Assembly (NCBI GenBank): GCA_005800965.1
Contig: SYEA01000105.1
Span: 1-7,825 of the forward strand
Reading direction: 5' to 3'
Source of the DNA: Actinomycetota bacterium
GTDB lineage: Bacteria > Actinomycetota > Acidimicrobiia > Acidimicrobiales > Ilumatobacteraceae
DNA: 7,825 bases
Position numbers and translations under genes: made by a program. The notes under the pieces were generated by a model, which was given only the letters and a program-made list of their open reading frames with translations, ran no database searches and had not been told where the DNA came from. Below, piece by piece: positions 1 through 7,170 of this stretch (positions are counted from its first letter, which is position 1; every line of letters starts with the position of its first letter).

Positions 1-778
1 CTTCATCGACCGTGATCAGTATTTGCACGCGCGGCAAACCATGTTGCGCCTGCTGGAGTTGGGTTGCGTGCCGATCATCAACGAAAACGATGCGATCGCC
101 AGCGACGAAATTCGGTTTGGTGACAACGATCGAATCGCTGCCTTGGTGGCCCACAGCATCGACGCCGATGTGTTGGTGTTGTTGACCGACACTGACGGGT
201 TGTACACCGCCGACCCAGCCACCAACCCAGCCGCCGTGCTGATCAGCGATGTGGCAGCCGACGATGAATTGATGTCGGTGCGCGCCGGATCATCGGGTAC
301 CACGCGCGGCAGCGGGGGTATGGCTTCCAAACTTGCAGCGGCTCGAATTGCTAGTTGGTCGGGTGTTCGCACAGTGATTGCGCGGGCAACGCGCGCAAGG
401 GTGCTGAGTGATGCAGTCGACAATGTTGCCGACATCGGCACCACGTTTGCCGCCCATGATCGCTCGTTGACCGCTCGCAAACTGTGGATTGCCTTTGCAG
501 CCCAACCAGCCGGAGTCGTGGTGGTCGACGCCGGCGCGAGCGCTGCGCTGGTGACGCGCGGGGTGTCGCTCCTGCATGCCGGAGTGGCCGAGGTGCGCGG
601 TGATTTTGTCGCGGGCGACATCGTAGAAATTGTTGACACATCCAACGCGATTATCGCGCGGGGGTTAGCACGCGTCGGTGCGCGTCAGGCTGCTGCGGCA
701 GCTGGCAAGAAGAGTGCCGAATTGCCTGATGATGTGTCCACCGAGTTGGTGCATCGCGACGACCTCAGCGTGTTCTAG
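1..778 (+). CDS. proB: Glutamate 5-kinase, C-terminal part (5' end outside window)
   Basis: ProB phosphorylates L-glutamate to gamma-glutamyl phosphate, the first step of proline synthesis, in the cytoplasm. The reading frame is open from the window edge (first full codon at position 2) and ends at TAG 776-778, giving 258 visible residues; roughly the first 110 or so are missing. Visible hallmarks are the PIINENDAI segment (nt about 71-97), the EIRFGDNDR substrate-loop motif (about 107-133), and GSGGMASKLAAARIA (about 311-355), which matches the conserved GGM-x-K-L ATP-site segment of the amino-acid kinase fold. From about nt 470 to the end the protein reads as a PUA domain (TARKLWIAFA through GLARVGARQ), the usual C-terminal extension of bacterial ProB. 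No proA follows; the next gene is murJ on the opposite strand. A terminator-like hairpin overlaps the stop. Family assignment is secure. Confidence 0.95.
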   Translation, partial: FIDRDQYLHARQTMLRLLELGCVPIINENDAIASDEIRFGDNDRIAALVAHSIDADVLVLLTDTDGLYTADPATNPAAVLISDVAADDELMSVRAGSSGTTRGSGGMASKLAAARIASWSGVRTVIARATRARVLSDAVDNVADIGTTFAAHDRSLTARKLWIAFAAQPAGVVVVDAGASAALVTRGVSLLHAGVAEVRGDFVAGDIVEIVDTSNAIIARGLARVGARQAAAAAGKKSAELPDDVSTELVHRDDLSVF

Positions 779-794
779 ACACGGGTCAGTTTTT
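761..794 (+). terminator. Intrinsic terminator overlapping the proB stop codon
   Basis: The inverted repeat CGTGT (769-773) / ACACG (779-783) encloses the loop TCTAG, which contains the proB TAG stop. The stem extends outward as GACC (761-764) with GGTC (784-787) across a four-base bulge on the 5' side (TCAG, 765-768). Two bases later comes a run of five T (790-794). Stem plus T-run is the pattern of a factor-independent terminator reading on the plus strand. It sits in the 21-bp gap between the convergent genes proB and murJ. The bulge and short T-run make its strength uncertain. No matching A-run is seen for the opposite strand. Confidence 0.55.
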
Positions 795-799
795 GCGAG

Positions 800-2206
800 T
801 CAGTTCCTGTTGTTCGACTGGCGGCTCAAGAGTGGTCGCAAGTCAAGCAACGTCGGTAGCGAGGGCGTGCCATGCCGGTGGTGCAGCAATTGCACGGTGA
901 CTACGGCAAACACCAAATACGACATGGCGAACGCCAAGCCCAGCCCGAGCACGTCGTAGCGCGTAGTCAAGAACACGGCAAGTGCGATATTGAGTGCGTT
1001 TTGGCCGACGTTGATATAAAACGGTGTGCGGGTATCACTATGGCTATAAAACCCACGCAATGCAAACAAATACAGCGAGAACCCAACCAAGCCAATCGCC
1101 AAACCAGTGAGTGCGCGGGCGGTGGTGTCGACTGCCGAAGTGCTGAACTCGCCCCAACCGAGCACGATGCGCACGATGGGCTCGGCCAACAGAGCCATCG
1201 CGATACTGGGCGCCAATGTGAGACCCACCGTGAGTCGGGCACCGTTGGTGAACTGCCGTTGAAAATCAACGCGGTTGCTTTGTGCTGCAGCCCGCGCCAA
1301 CAGCGGGGTGACAGTGGTGGCAATGGTGACGGCGAGCAAGCCATGCGGAAGTTGAAACAGCACCATTGCCTTGGCATAGGCGTCGAGGCGACCCGAGCCA
1401 GGGTCAGCAAGGTTCTTCACCACGATGAGGGTGATTTGATTTGCAGCGATATAGCCAATTGCCCAACCCGACAACATGAGCAGCGAACGCACCGCTGGGT
1501 GCGTTGGGGCAAAGCGCGGCATCGGTAAGGCGTTGGCTCGCACCGCAGCGACAACCACTGCTATCGACATAGCGGCAATGCCGACGGTGGGCCCGAGCGA
1601 GAACCACCAGAACAAACGTGTGCCAACTTCGGCATCGGGCAACCCGACTTGGGTGATGGCTGAGTCAAGACTGATGGCGGCCAACGCCAGGATTGCCACA
1701 AGGTTGGCTGCCACCGGTGCCCACGCAGCGGCAAGAAACTTGCCGTGTGCGTTGAGTACTCCGGCAGCGAGCGCATTGAGGCCGTAGAAGAATATCTGAA
1801 CGAAAAACACGCGAGTAAGCGCGGTGCCAACGTCACGGAACGTGGCTACGTCACCCGTCGGGCTGAGCGAATAGAGGCGAAAGACGAATGGAGCCATAAC
1901 TATGGCCAAAGCAGTGATTGCTGCCAGAGCCACCATGCTGGTGCCGAACACTGCGGCTGTTGCCGAGCGATCGTTGCGTTCACGGTGAGCAACCAACAAC
2001 GGAATCAGGGTGGCTGTGAGGGTGCCACCCAGCAACAACTCGTAGATCACGTTGGGAGCGTTGTTGGCAATATCGAAGGCGTCAGCAAGGGCTGTTTGAC
2101 CGATAACTGCGGCAAACACCGCAATACGTACGAGCCCCGTGGCACGAGAAACCAGCGTGCCGCTGGCCACTGCGAGGTTGCTCGCGAAGTGCGAGCGCTG
2201 ATTCAT
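800..2206 (-). CDS. murJ: MurJ/MviN lipid II flippase
   Basis: MurJ is the MOP-superfamily membrane protein that flips lipid-linked peptidoglycan precursor (lipid II) across the cytoplasmic membrane. The product is about 468 residues and almost wholly hydrophobic, with many membrane segments (the family usually has 14). The N-terminus carries the family signature: SGTLVSRATGLVR with its conserved arginines, then ADAFDIANNAPNVIYELLLGGTL and TATLIPLLV, the actinobacterial form of the MurJ opening. Length is slightly short of the usual 500-530 residues, and there is no long cytoplasmic C-terminal extension of the kind seen in mycobacterial MviN. The start is ambiguous: ATG at 2206 or in-frame TTG at 2215, with a stop just upstream at 2219-2221. 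Neither has a clear ribosome-binding site. A TAGCAT hexamer on the minus strand (2221-2216) lies about 9 nt before the ATG and could be a -10 box for a nearly leaderless message. The gene ends with TGA at 802-800, convergent with proB. Family assignment is secure. Confidence 0.93.
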   Translation of the reverse strand: MNQRSHFASNLAVASGTLVSRATGLVRIAVFAAVIGQTALADAFDIANNAPNVIYELLLGGTLTATLIPLLVAHRERNDRSATAAVFGTSMVALAAITALAIVMAPFVFRLYSLSPTGDVATFRDVGTALTRVFFVQIFFYGLNALAAGVLNAHGKFLAAAWAPVAANLVAILALAAISLDSAITQVGLPDAEVGTRLFWWFSLGPTVGIAAMSIAVVVAAVRANALPMPRFAPTHPAVRSLLMLSGWAIGYIAANQITLIVVKNLADPGSGRLDAYAKAMVLFQLPHGLLAVTIATTVTPLLARAAAQSNRVDFQRQFTNGARLTVGLTLAPSIAMALLAEPIVRIVLGWGEFSTSAVDTTARALTGLAIGLVGFSLYLFALRGFYSHSDTRTPFYINVGQNALNIALAVFLTTRYDVLGLGLAFAMSYLVFAVVTVQLLHHRHGTPSLPTLLDLRPLLSRQSNNRN

Positions 2207-2247
2207 CGTGGTCAAATGCTATGCCTAGCGCTCGTGGAGAGGGTGTA
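2207..2247. promoter_or_regulatory. Short divergent promoter region between murJ and the moxR operon
   Basis: Two divergent genes start within about 40-60 bp of each other, so promoters for both must lie here or extend into the coding ends. On the minus strand, TAGCAT (2221-2216) fits the TAnnnT -10 pattern for murJ. On the plus strand, GGAGAGGG (2236-2243) is a good ribosome-binding site for the TTG at 2248. No convincing -35 element was seen for either direction. The existence of divergent promoters is inferred from layout. Confidence 0.35.
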
Positions 2248-3135
2248 TTGCTGAGTAGCCTTGCCGCGATGAGCAGCGACTTTGTATCAGTTTCCCAGGT
2301 GCGCGACGGACTCAAAAAAGTCAATTATCTTGCCGACGAAGGCATCGCCGGTGTGGTGTATCTGGCCCAGCGGCTGGGCAAGCCTGTGCTCATCGAAGGC
2401 CCAGCCGGCACCGGCAAAACCCAGTTGGCCAAGAGCGTGGCCGAACTCACCGGGGCTCGTCTGATTCGCTTGCAGTGCTACGAGGGCTTGGATGAATCCA
2501 AGGCGCTCTACGAATGGAACTACAAAAAGCAGTTGTTACGTATTCAGGCAGACAAAAAAAGCGATAGCTGGTCAGATGTGCACGATGACATTTTCAGTGA
2601 CGAATTTTTGCTGACGCGCCCGCTACTCGAAGCCATTTCTGCACCCGACCCAGTGGTCCTGCTCATCGACGAAGTTGACCGAGTCGAGGTCGAAACCGAG
2701 GCGCTGCTGCTCGAAGTGTTGAGCGAGTACCAGGTGTCAATTCCTGAACTCGGCACAATTTCTGCCAAGCAGATTCCGATGGTGTTTTTGACCTCAAACA
2801 ACACGCGTGAACTCTCCGAGGCGTTGAAGCGTCGTTGTTTGTTCCTGCATATCGACTACCCCGACATGGAACGCGAAAAAGAAATCGTGCTGGCCAAGGT
2901 GCCCGACATCAGCGTGAATCTGGCCGACCAGATAGCGCGCATCGTGCGCAGCATTCGCCAGTTGGATTTGAAGAAAGCACCCTCGGTGAGCGAAACACTC
3001 GATTGGGCCCGCACCCTCATCTTGTTGGGTGTCGACCACATCGATGCTCAGCAGGCCAAAGAAACCCTGCATGTGTTGCTCAAGTACCAAACCGATATTG
3101 CCAAAGCCGCCAAAGAGCTGTCGGTCGACGAGTAA
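2248..3135 (+). CDS. MoxR-family AAA+ ATPase
   Basis: This is an ATP-driven AAA+ protein of the MoxR type. Such proteins work with von Willebrand factor A (VWA) partners as chaperones that mature or insert metal cofactors into client complexes (CoxD/CoxE for CO dehydrogenase, MoxR for methanol dehydrogenase). Counting from TTG 2248, Walker A is GPAGTGKT (residues 51-58) and Walker B is VVLLIDEVD (D141, E142). Sensor 1 asparagines in TSNN are near 184-185, and the arginine-finger region ALKRRCLFLHIDYP is near 192-205. The lid domain with KKAPSVSETLDWA follows. Length is about 295 residues, normal for the family. Start choice: TTG 2248 has the only good ribosome-binding site (GGAGAGGG, 2236-2243). 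ATG 2269 begins nearer the conserved core but has none, and ATG 2221 would leave almost no room for divergent promoters. The gene ends 8 nt before its VWA partner. The client protein is unknown. Confidence 0.92.
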   Translation: MLSSLAAMSSDFVSVSQVRDGLKKVNYLADEGIAGVVYLAQRLGKPVLIEGPAGTGKTQLAKSVAELTGARLIRLQCYEGLDESKALYEWNYKKQLLRIQADKKSDSWSDVHDDIFSDEFLLTRPLLEAISAPDPVVLLIDEVDRVEVETEALLLEVLSEYQVSIPELGTISAKQIPMVFLTSNNTRELSEALKRRCLFLHIDYPDMEREKEIVLAKVPDISVNLADQIARIVRSIRQLDLKKAPSVSETLDWARTLILLGVDHIDAQQAKETLHVLLKYQTDIAKAAKELSVDE

Positions 3136-3143
3136 AGGGCGTT

Positions 3144-4595
3144 ATGCCGGTCATCGATTTGATGTCCGGGTTCGTTGCGGAATTGCGGCGAGCCGGGCTC
3201 CCCGTCAGCCTCACGGAAAATCTCGATGCCATGGAGGCCATCAAGGTCATCCCAATTGAGGATCGCGACGCGTTCAAATACGCGTTGGGGGCCACGCTGG
3301 TGAAAAACTCGTCGCACTGGCGGGTGTTTGAAACCATCTTTGAGGTGTATTTTTCGCTGCGCGGCTCGCAGTACAACATCGTCGACCCGGGCGAAGACCA
3401 AGCCGACGAGTTTTGGCGAGACGAACAAGACCAGGCTCAACAGGGTCAAGGCGAAGGTCGCGGAGCAGGTGGCGGAGGGCTTGAGGCGCTCACGCCAGAA
3501 GAGTTGGCCAACATGCTTATGCGCGCCCTCATGCAAGGCGACCAAGCGATGATGCGGGCGCTGGCACGCCAGTCGGTGGCTCGCTTTGCTGGCATGGAAC
3601 CAGGACGCCCAGTGGGCGGGACGTACTACTTGTATCGCACGCTGCGGAATCTGGATTTAGACAACATGCTGGCGAAGTTGTTGGAAGCCAACAAACAATC
3701 AAACCAGCGTGAAGCAACCAATCTCGAGCAGCGCCTCACCAAGGACGAATATGAAAGCCGGATTGAGCAGTTCAAAAAAGAAGTTGAGGCCGAGATTCGT
3801 CGCCGGTTGGTGGCAGACCGCGGTGCTGAGGCGATGGCCAAGACCTTGCGTAAGCCATTGCCCGAAGACGTGGAATTCATGCATGCCAGCCGCGAAGAAA
3901 TGCAGTCGCTGAAAAAAGCGCTTTTCCCGCTCACTCGCAAACTGGCTGCCCGGTTGGCTCGTAAGCGTCGTCATGGTCGTAAAGGCCCGTTGGATTTTCG
4001 CAACACCGTGCGCCATTCACTGAGCTATGGCGGTGTGCCTGCCGAGCCGAAGTTCAAGTATCCGCGCCCTGCCAAACCCGAACTCATGGTGGTGGCCGAC
4101 ATCTCTGGCAGCGTTGCAGCCTTCGCGCGGTTCACGCTGATGCTGGTGTACGCAATTCAAAGTCAGTTCAGCAAGGTTCGTTCATTCGTGTTTATCGATG
4201 GCTTGGATGAAGTGACGAAGTATTTCAAGGCCACCGAGGACATCCAAGAAGCCATCCACAAAGTGAACACCGAAGCCGATGTGGTGTGGGTAGACGGGCA
4301 CTCGGACTACGGGCACGCGTTCGAAGTGTTCTGGGAGCGATATGGCAAAGACATCAACCCCAAGACCACCGTGTTGTTGTTGGGGGATGCGCGCAATAAC
4401 TACCACGCTTCACAAAGCTGGGTGGTGAAGGAAATGCGCAAGCGGGCGCGACGCGTGTATTGGCTGAACCCTGAACCGCGTTCGTATTGGAATACTGGTG
4501 ATTCCATCGTGGGTGAGTACGGCGGTCACACCGACGGTGTTTATGAATGCCGTAACTTGCGACAACTCGAAGGCTTCGTCGAAAAGCTCGTATGA
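3144..4595 (+). CDS. CoxE-like VWA domain protein, MoxR partner
   Basis: A VWA protein of the CoxE type, expected to bind a divalent metal and act with the preceding MoxR ATPase on a client complex. It has 483 residues. The N-terminal helical part (about 1-90, opening MPVIDLMSGFVAELRRAGLPVS) is typical of CoxE-like proteins. It is followed by a Gln/Gly-rich flexible stretch (about 96-112, with four glycines in a row) and a long, charged helical region (about 190-290) with coiled-coil character. The VWA domain starts near 312, with the MIDAS motif D319-x-S321-x-S323. S387 in GHSDYG stands in the usual threonine position, and D415 in LLLGDARNN is the third metal-site position, so the metal site looks intact. 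ATG 3144 was chosen because AAAGGG (3134-3139) precedes it closely and the moxR stop is 8 nt upstream. The frame stays open further upstream inside moxR, but that is a shadow. The stop overlaps the next start (ATGA). No signal peptide or membrane segment is evident, so it is likely cytoplasmic. Confidence 0.9.
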   Translation: MPVIDLMSGFVAELRRAGLPVSLTENLDAMEAIKVIPIEDRDAFKYALGATLVKNSSHWRVFETIFEVYFSLRGSQYNIVDPGEDQADEFWRDEQDQAQQGQGEGRGAGGGGLEALTPEELANMLMRALMQGDQAMMRALARQSVARFAGMEPGRPVGGTYYLYRTLRNLDLDNMLAKLLEANKQSNQREATNLEQRLTKDEYESRIEQFKKEVEAEIRRRLVADRGAEAMAKTLRKPLPEDVEFMHASREEMQSLKKALFPLTRKLAARLARKRRHGRKGPLDFRNTVRHSLSYGGVPAEPKFKYPRPAKPELMVVADISGSVAAFARFTLMLVYAIQSQFSKVRSFVFIDGLDEVTKYFKATEDIQEAIHKVNTEADVVWVDGHSDYGHAFEVFWERYGKDINPKTTVLLLGDARNNYHASQSWVVKEMRKRARRVYWLNPEPRSYWNTGDSIVGEYGGHTDGVYECRNLRQLEGFVEKLV

Positions 4596-5236
4596 ACGAC
4601 ACGCGAATCGTGTTGGTGCGCCACGGCGAATCTGTGGCCACTGTTGAGCGATATCTTGGCGGTTTGCGCACTTGTCGTGGGCTCACCGAGCACGGCCGTA
4701 TGCAGGCGCAGGCGCTTGGTGCGCGGTTGCAGCGCACCAAGGAATTGCAAGTTGATGCTGTCGTTTCGAGTTCGTTTCCACGCGCAATACAAACAGCCGA
4801 GATCGTGGCGCCGTTCGTTGGCCACAGCGACCTTGACGTGCGCCCCGGTTTTGGTGAGCACGACCCGGGCCCGGACTGCGACGGACTCAAGTTCGATGAC
4901 TTTGTGGCCAAGTACGGCCGACCTGATTTTGCGGGCGACCCGAATGCTGTGGTGTTTCCGGGTGGCGAGACGATGGCGCAGTTTCATTCGCGCATCGTTG
5001 CCGCTTTTCGAGAAGTCGAGCGCGACTATCGAGGTAAAACTGTCGTAGTCACCTGCCATGGCGGCACCATCGACGGGCTATTGCGCCATTGTCTGCAAGC
5101 CCCGTCAACGGGACGCTTTGAGGTCTTCACCAAGAATTGTTCGATTACCGAGTTGGTGCAACCGCGCGAGAACATCTGGCGGCTCATGCGTTACAACGAT
5201 CATGCCCACTTGGCTGAGCTTGGCACTGCGCCATAA
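4592..5236 (+). CDS. Histidine phosphatase family protein (phosphoglycerate mutase-like)
   Basis: A member of the histidine phosphatase superfamily, which transfers or removes phosphate through a phospho-histidine. It has 214 residues, the usual size. The catalytic RHGE box is at residues 10-13 (nucleophile H11), the second arginine is in SSSFPRAIQTAE (R64), the likely acid is E89 in FGEHDPG, and the second histidine is in TCHGG (H156). The substrate cannot be told from sequence. Actinobacterial relatives include phosphoglycerate mutase-like enzymes, phosphatases of sugar phosphates and RNase H-associated domains, and no residue pattern picks one. The ATG overlaps the stop of the VWA gene by 4 nt (ATGA), indicating translational coupling, and the lycopene cyclase starts 3 nt after its stop. 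The catalytic set is complete, so activity is expected. Family certain, role unknown. Confidence 0.88.
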   Translation: MNDTRIVLVRHGESVATVERYLGGLRTCRGLTEHGRMQAQALGARLQRTKELQVDAVVSSSFPRAIQTAEIVAPFVGHSDLDVRPGFGEHDPGPDCDGLKFDDFVAKYGRPDFAGDPNAVVFPGGETMAQFHSRIVAAFREVERDYRGKTVVVTCHGGTIDGLLRHCLQAPSTGRFEVFTKNCSITELVQPRENIWRLMRYNDHAHLAELGTAP

Positions 5237-5239
5237 GCA

Positions 5240-6454
5240 ATGCGTGACCAACGCGATGACGTGGTGGTTGATGTAGCCATTGTCGGTGGCGGGCCGGCTG
5301 GTTTGGCACTGGCACGGGCGCTAGCCCTGCAGGGTGTCGAGCCGGTGGTGGTGGCAGCCTCAACCGAGTGGCACGCCACATACGGTGTGTGGCGCGACGA
5401 CGTTGCTGACTGCGACCTGGGTAGTGAACTTGACGCGTTGGTGCGCGGTGCATGGCCCACGGTGCGAGTGGTAGGCCAGCGCCAACATCTCTTGCAGCGA
5501 CCGTATGTGGTGTTTGATAATGCCCGCCTGCGCGACAGCCTGCTGGCGGGGCTGCAGGTGCAGCGTGACACCGCGGTGCAGGCCGAACACACAACTGACA
5601 CCACTTCGTTGCGACTGCACAGTGGGGCCACGATCACTGCGCGACTGGTTATCGACGCAACAGGAAGTGGTGACCTGTTGGCCCGTCGTAACCCTTCGGG
5701 TGGTGCGCAGACGGCGTATGGGTTACTGCTTGGGGCTACGTCCGAAATTGGTTCGGCAAATGTCGTTCGTTCATCTGGTGTCGAATCCGGTGTGTTCACC
5801 CTGATGGATTGGAGCACACCGCCCACATTTTTTTACGGCGCGCAGTTCCACGATGGTCGAACGCTCGTAGAAGAAACGTCGCTGTATGCGAACCCACCGC
5901 GTGCGCTAGACGATCTTCGCGCGCGGCTCGCTGCGCGACTGGGGGTCGATGCCACCGAGCGGGCCGATTCGGTCGAGCGAGTACACATCGCGATGGGTGG
6001 GTCAATGCCGGCACGCACCACGCGGGTAGTCGGGTTTGGTGCAGCGGCAGGCTTTGTTCACCCGGTGACTGGCTATTCCGTTGCTGCGTCGTTGCGGGCG
6101 GCGACGCGGGTAGCCAACGAAATCGCGCAGCAGTTGTCGCGCGGCACAACAGGCGCCGATTTGTCGTCGGCCGTTTGGGGTGCGGTATGGCCGAAACACT
6201 TGGTGCGTGCTCGCGGCTGGCATGACATGGGCTTGGCGGTCTTGGGCTCGCTGCACCCGCGACTGATTGGCGGCTTCTTCGACGCGTTCTTTGAACTACC
6301 GCAGGCCCAGTGGAGTGCTTATCTGAGAATCGACAGTGAGCCCGCCGAAGTGCGCGCAGCGATGCTGGGGGTGTTTCGGCGCGTGGATTGGGTTACGCGG
6401 TTGGCGCTTGTGGCACAGCCCGCCGCACTGATGCGAGCGCTCGGCGCACGATGA
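5240..6454 (+). CDS. crtL: Lycopene cyclase family protein (CrtL-type)
   Basis: A flavoprotein of the lycopene cyclase family, which closes the ionone rings of lycopene to give gamma- or beta-carotene at the membrane. It has 404 residues. A Rossmann FAD/NAD(P)-binding motif opens the protein (VAIVGGGPAGLALARAL, GGGPAG at 16-21). TYGVWRDD (47-54) corresponds to the CrtL YGVW motif. VIDATGSGD is the second dinucleotide-binding segment. LVEETSL with E211-E212-T213 matches the catalytic acidic motif EET of the family, and GFVHPVTGYSVAASLRAA (around 274-290) matches the conserved C-terminal membrane-contact/active-site segment. Together these support CrtL rather than a generic FAD oxidoreductase. 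No other carotenoid gene (crtE, crtB, crtI) is in the window. ATG 5240 follows the upstream stop by 3 nt with no separate ribosome-binding site, so coupled translation is likely. The 3' end overlaps the convergent SURF1 gene by 62 bp. Beta-carotene in aquatic actinobacteria can feed retinal for rhodopsin, but nothing here shows that link. Confidence 0.85.
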   Translation: MRDQRDDVVVDVAIVGGGPAGLALARALALQGVEPVVVAASTEWHATYGVWRDDVADCDLGSELDALVRGAWPTVRVVGQRQHLLQRPYVVFDNARLRDSLLAGLQVQRDTAVQAEHTTDTTSLRLHSGATITARLVIDATGSGDLLARRNPSGGAQTAYGLLLGATSEIGSANVVRSSGVESGVFTLMDWSTPPTFFYGAQFHDGRTLVEETSLYANPPRALDDLRARLAARLGVDATERADSVERVHIAMGGSMPARTTRVVGFGAAAGFVHPVTGYSVAASLRAATRVANEIAQQLSRGTTGADLSSAVWGAVWPKHLVRARGWHDMGLAVLGSLHPRLIGGFFDAFFELPQAQWSAYLRIDSEPAEVRAAMLGVFRRVDWVTRLALVAQPAALMRALGAR

Positions 6455-7136
6455 AACCCCAGGCCGCGACTGCACACAAACTGAACACAAACCACTGCAC
6501 GGTGTAGGCCAAGTGCGGCCCGAGCGTGAGCGCCGGTGCAGCAATACGTGACAGTACCTCGGCCTCAGGGGGGTCACTAGCCAACAGATCGACATAGATC
6601 GGCAAGACCTCGCCGGGTAACTGGGCTTGGAGTCGCACCAGATCAATACGTTGAATTTCGCGCAATTCACCCTCGCGGGCATCATTGAGTTCACCGCGCT
6701 GGCGCACGTCGGTGGTTCGCACACGACCCACCACGGTGACTTGTCCGCTGGGGGCTGCGGGCACCGCTTGCGCTAGTGGGATGAAGCCCCGGTTCACCAG
6801 CAGAATTCGGCCATCGTCAAGTTGCAAAGCCGACACGGGGTCGACACCTGCTTGACCGTCTTGTGACACGTTGACGACCAGCAAGTCTTCGTTGGGCAGG
6901 TACTGGCCACTGGCCTGCAGGGTGAACCATTCCAAGTTGGCCACGTCGGGGTCGAGGGCTAACAGGGCACTGGGGTCAAGCGGGGCTGTCAATGAGCGTG
7001 CCCGTACGGCATCGTTGAATGTGACACGTTCATCATGGCGACGCAATTGCCAGAACCCGAGGCTTACCATGATGACCACGAGCAAAATCGTAAACACATG
7101 GAGCCCAATCATCTTGAGTGAAAAGAGCGCACGCAT
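6393..7136 (-). CDS. SURF1 family cytochrome oxidase biogenesis protein
   Basis: SURF1/Shy1 proteins help assemble heme-copper cytochrome c oxidase, probably at the heme a insertion step, in the cytoplasmic membrane. The product is 247 residues. An N-terminal membrane segment (about 9-28, HVFTILLVVIMVSLGFW) runs into the family motif GFWQLRR. A central extracytoplasmic domain has LLVNRGFIP, typical of SURF1. The second membrane segment near the C-terminus starts with GPHLAYTVQWFVFS, the clearest family signature. The two-helix topology and length agree with bacterial SURF1. ATG 7136-7134 is preferred because AGGTG lies 5 nt upstream; a GTG directly before it (7139) is an alternative. The gene is divergent from the DCC-family gene and ends inside the 3' end of crtL. 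No cytochrome oxidase genes are visible in the window. Confidence 0.92.
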   Translation of the reverse strand: MRALFSLKMIGLHVFTILLVVIMVSLGFWQLRRHDERVTFNDAVRARSLTAPLDPSALLALDPDVANLEWFTLQASGQYLPNEDLLVVNVSQDGQAGVDPVSALQLDDGRILLVNRGFIPLAQAVPAAPSGQVTVVGRVRTTDVRQRGELNDAREGELREIQRIDLVRLQAQLPGEVLPIYVDLLASDPPEAEVLSRIAAPALTLGPHLAYTVQWFVFSLCAVAAWGFIVRRALASVRRAVPQAPTA

Positions 7137-7170
7137 CACGACACCTGCAACGCTAACGACAGCAGCTCCG

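Noticed and set aside
16..645. Long open frame on the minus strand opposite proB
   Set aside because: It is antisense to an unmistakable ProB coding region, has a biased Ala/Ser/Thr/Arg composition and no recognisable motif; it is a shadow of high-GC codon use.
872..1528. 218-codon open frame on the plus strand opposite murJ
   Set aside because: Composition is Gln/His/Arg/Cys-rich with no domain; it is fully antisense to the membrane segments of MurJ.
2835..3143. N-terminal extension of the VWA gene back into moxR
   Set aside because: The extra 103 residues lie in a second frame of conserved moxR sequence and look like a shadow; ATG 3144 with AAAGGG just upstream explains the start.
5809..6225. 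Plus-strand open frame inside crtL
   Set aside because: Out-of-frame Arg/Ala/Cys-rich translation inside a well-supported cyclase gene, with no motif.
6871..7170. Upstream extension of the DCC gene
   Set aside because: The extension is antisense to the SURF1 N-terminus and has no family similarity; the DCC family begins just before the YDGDC motif.
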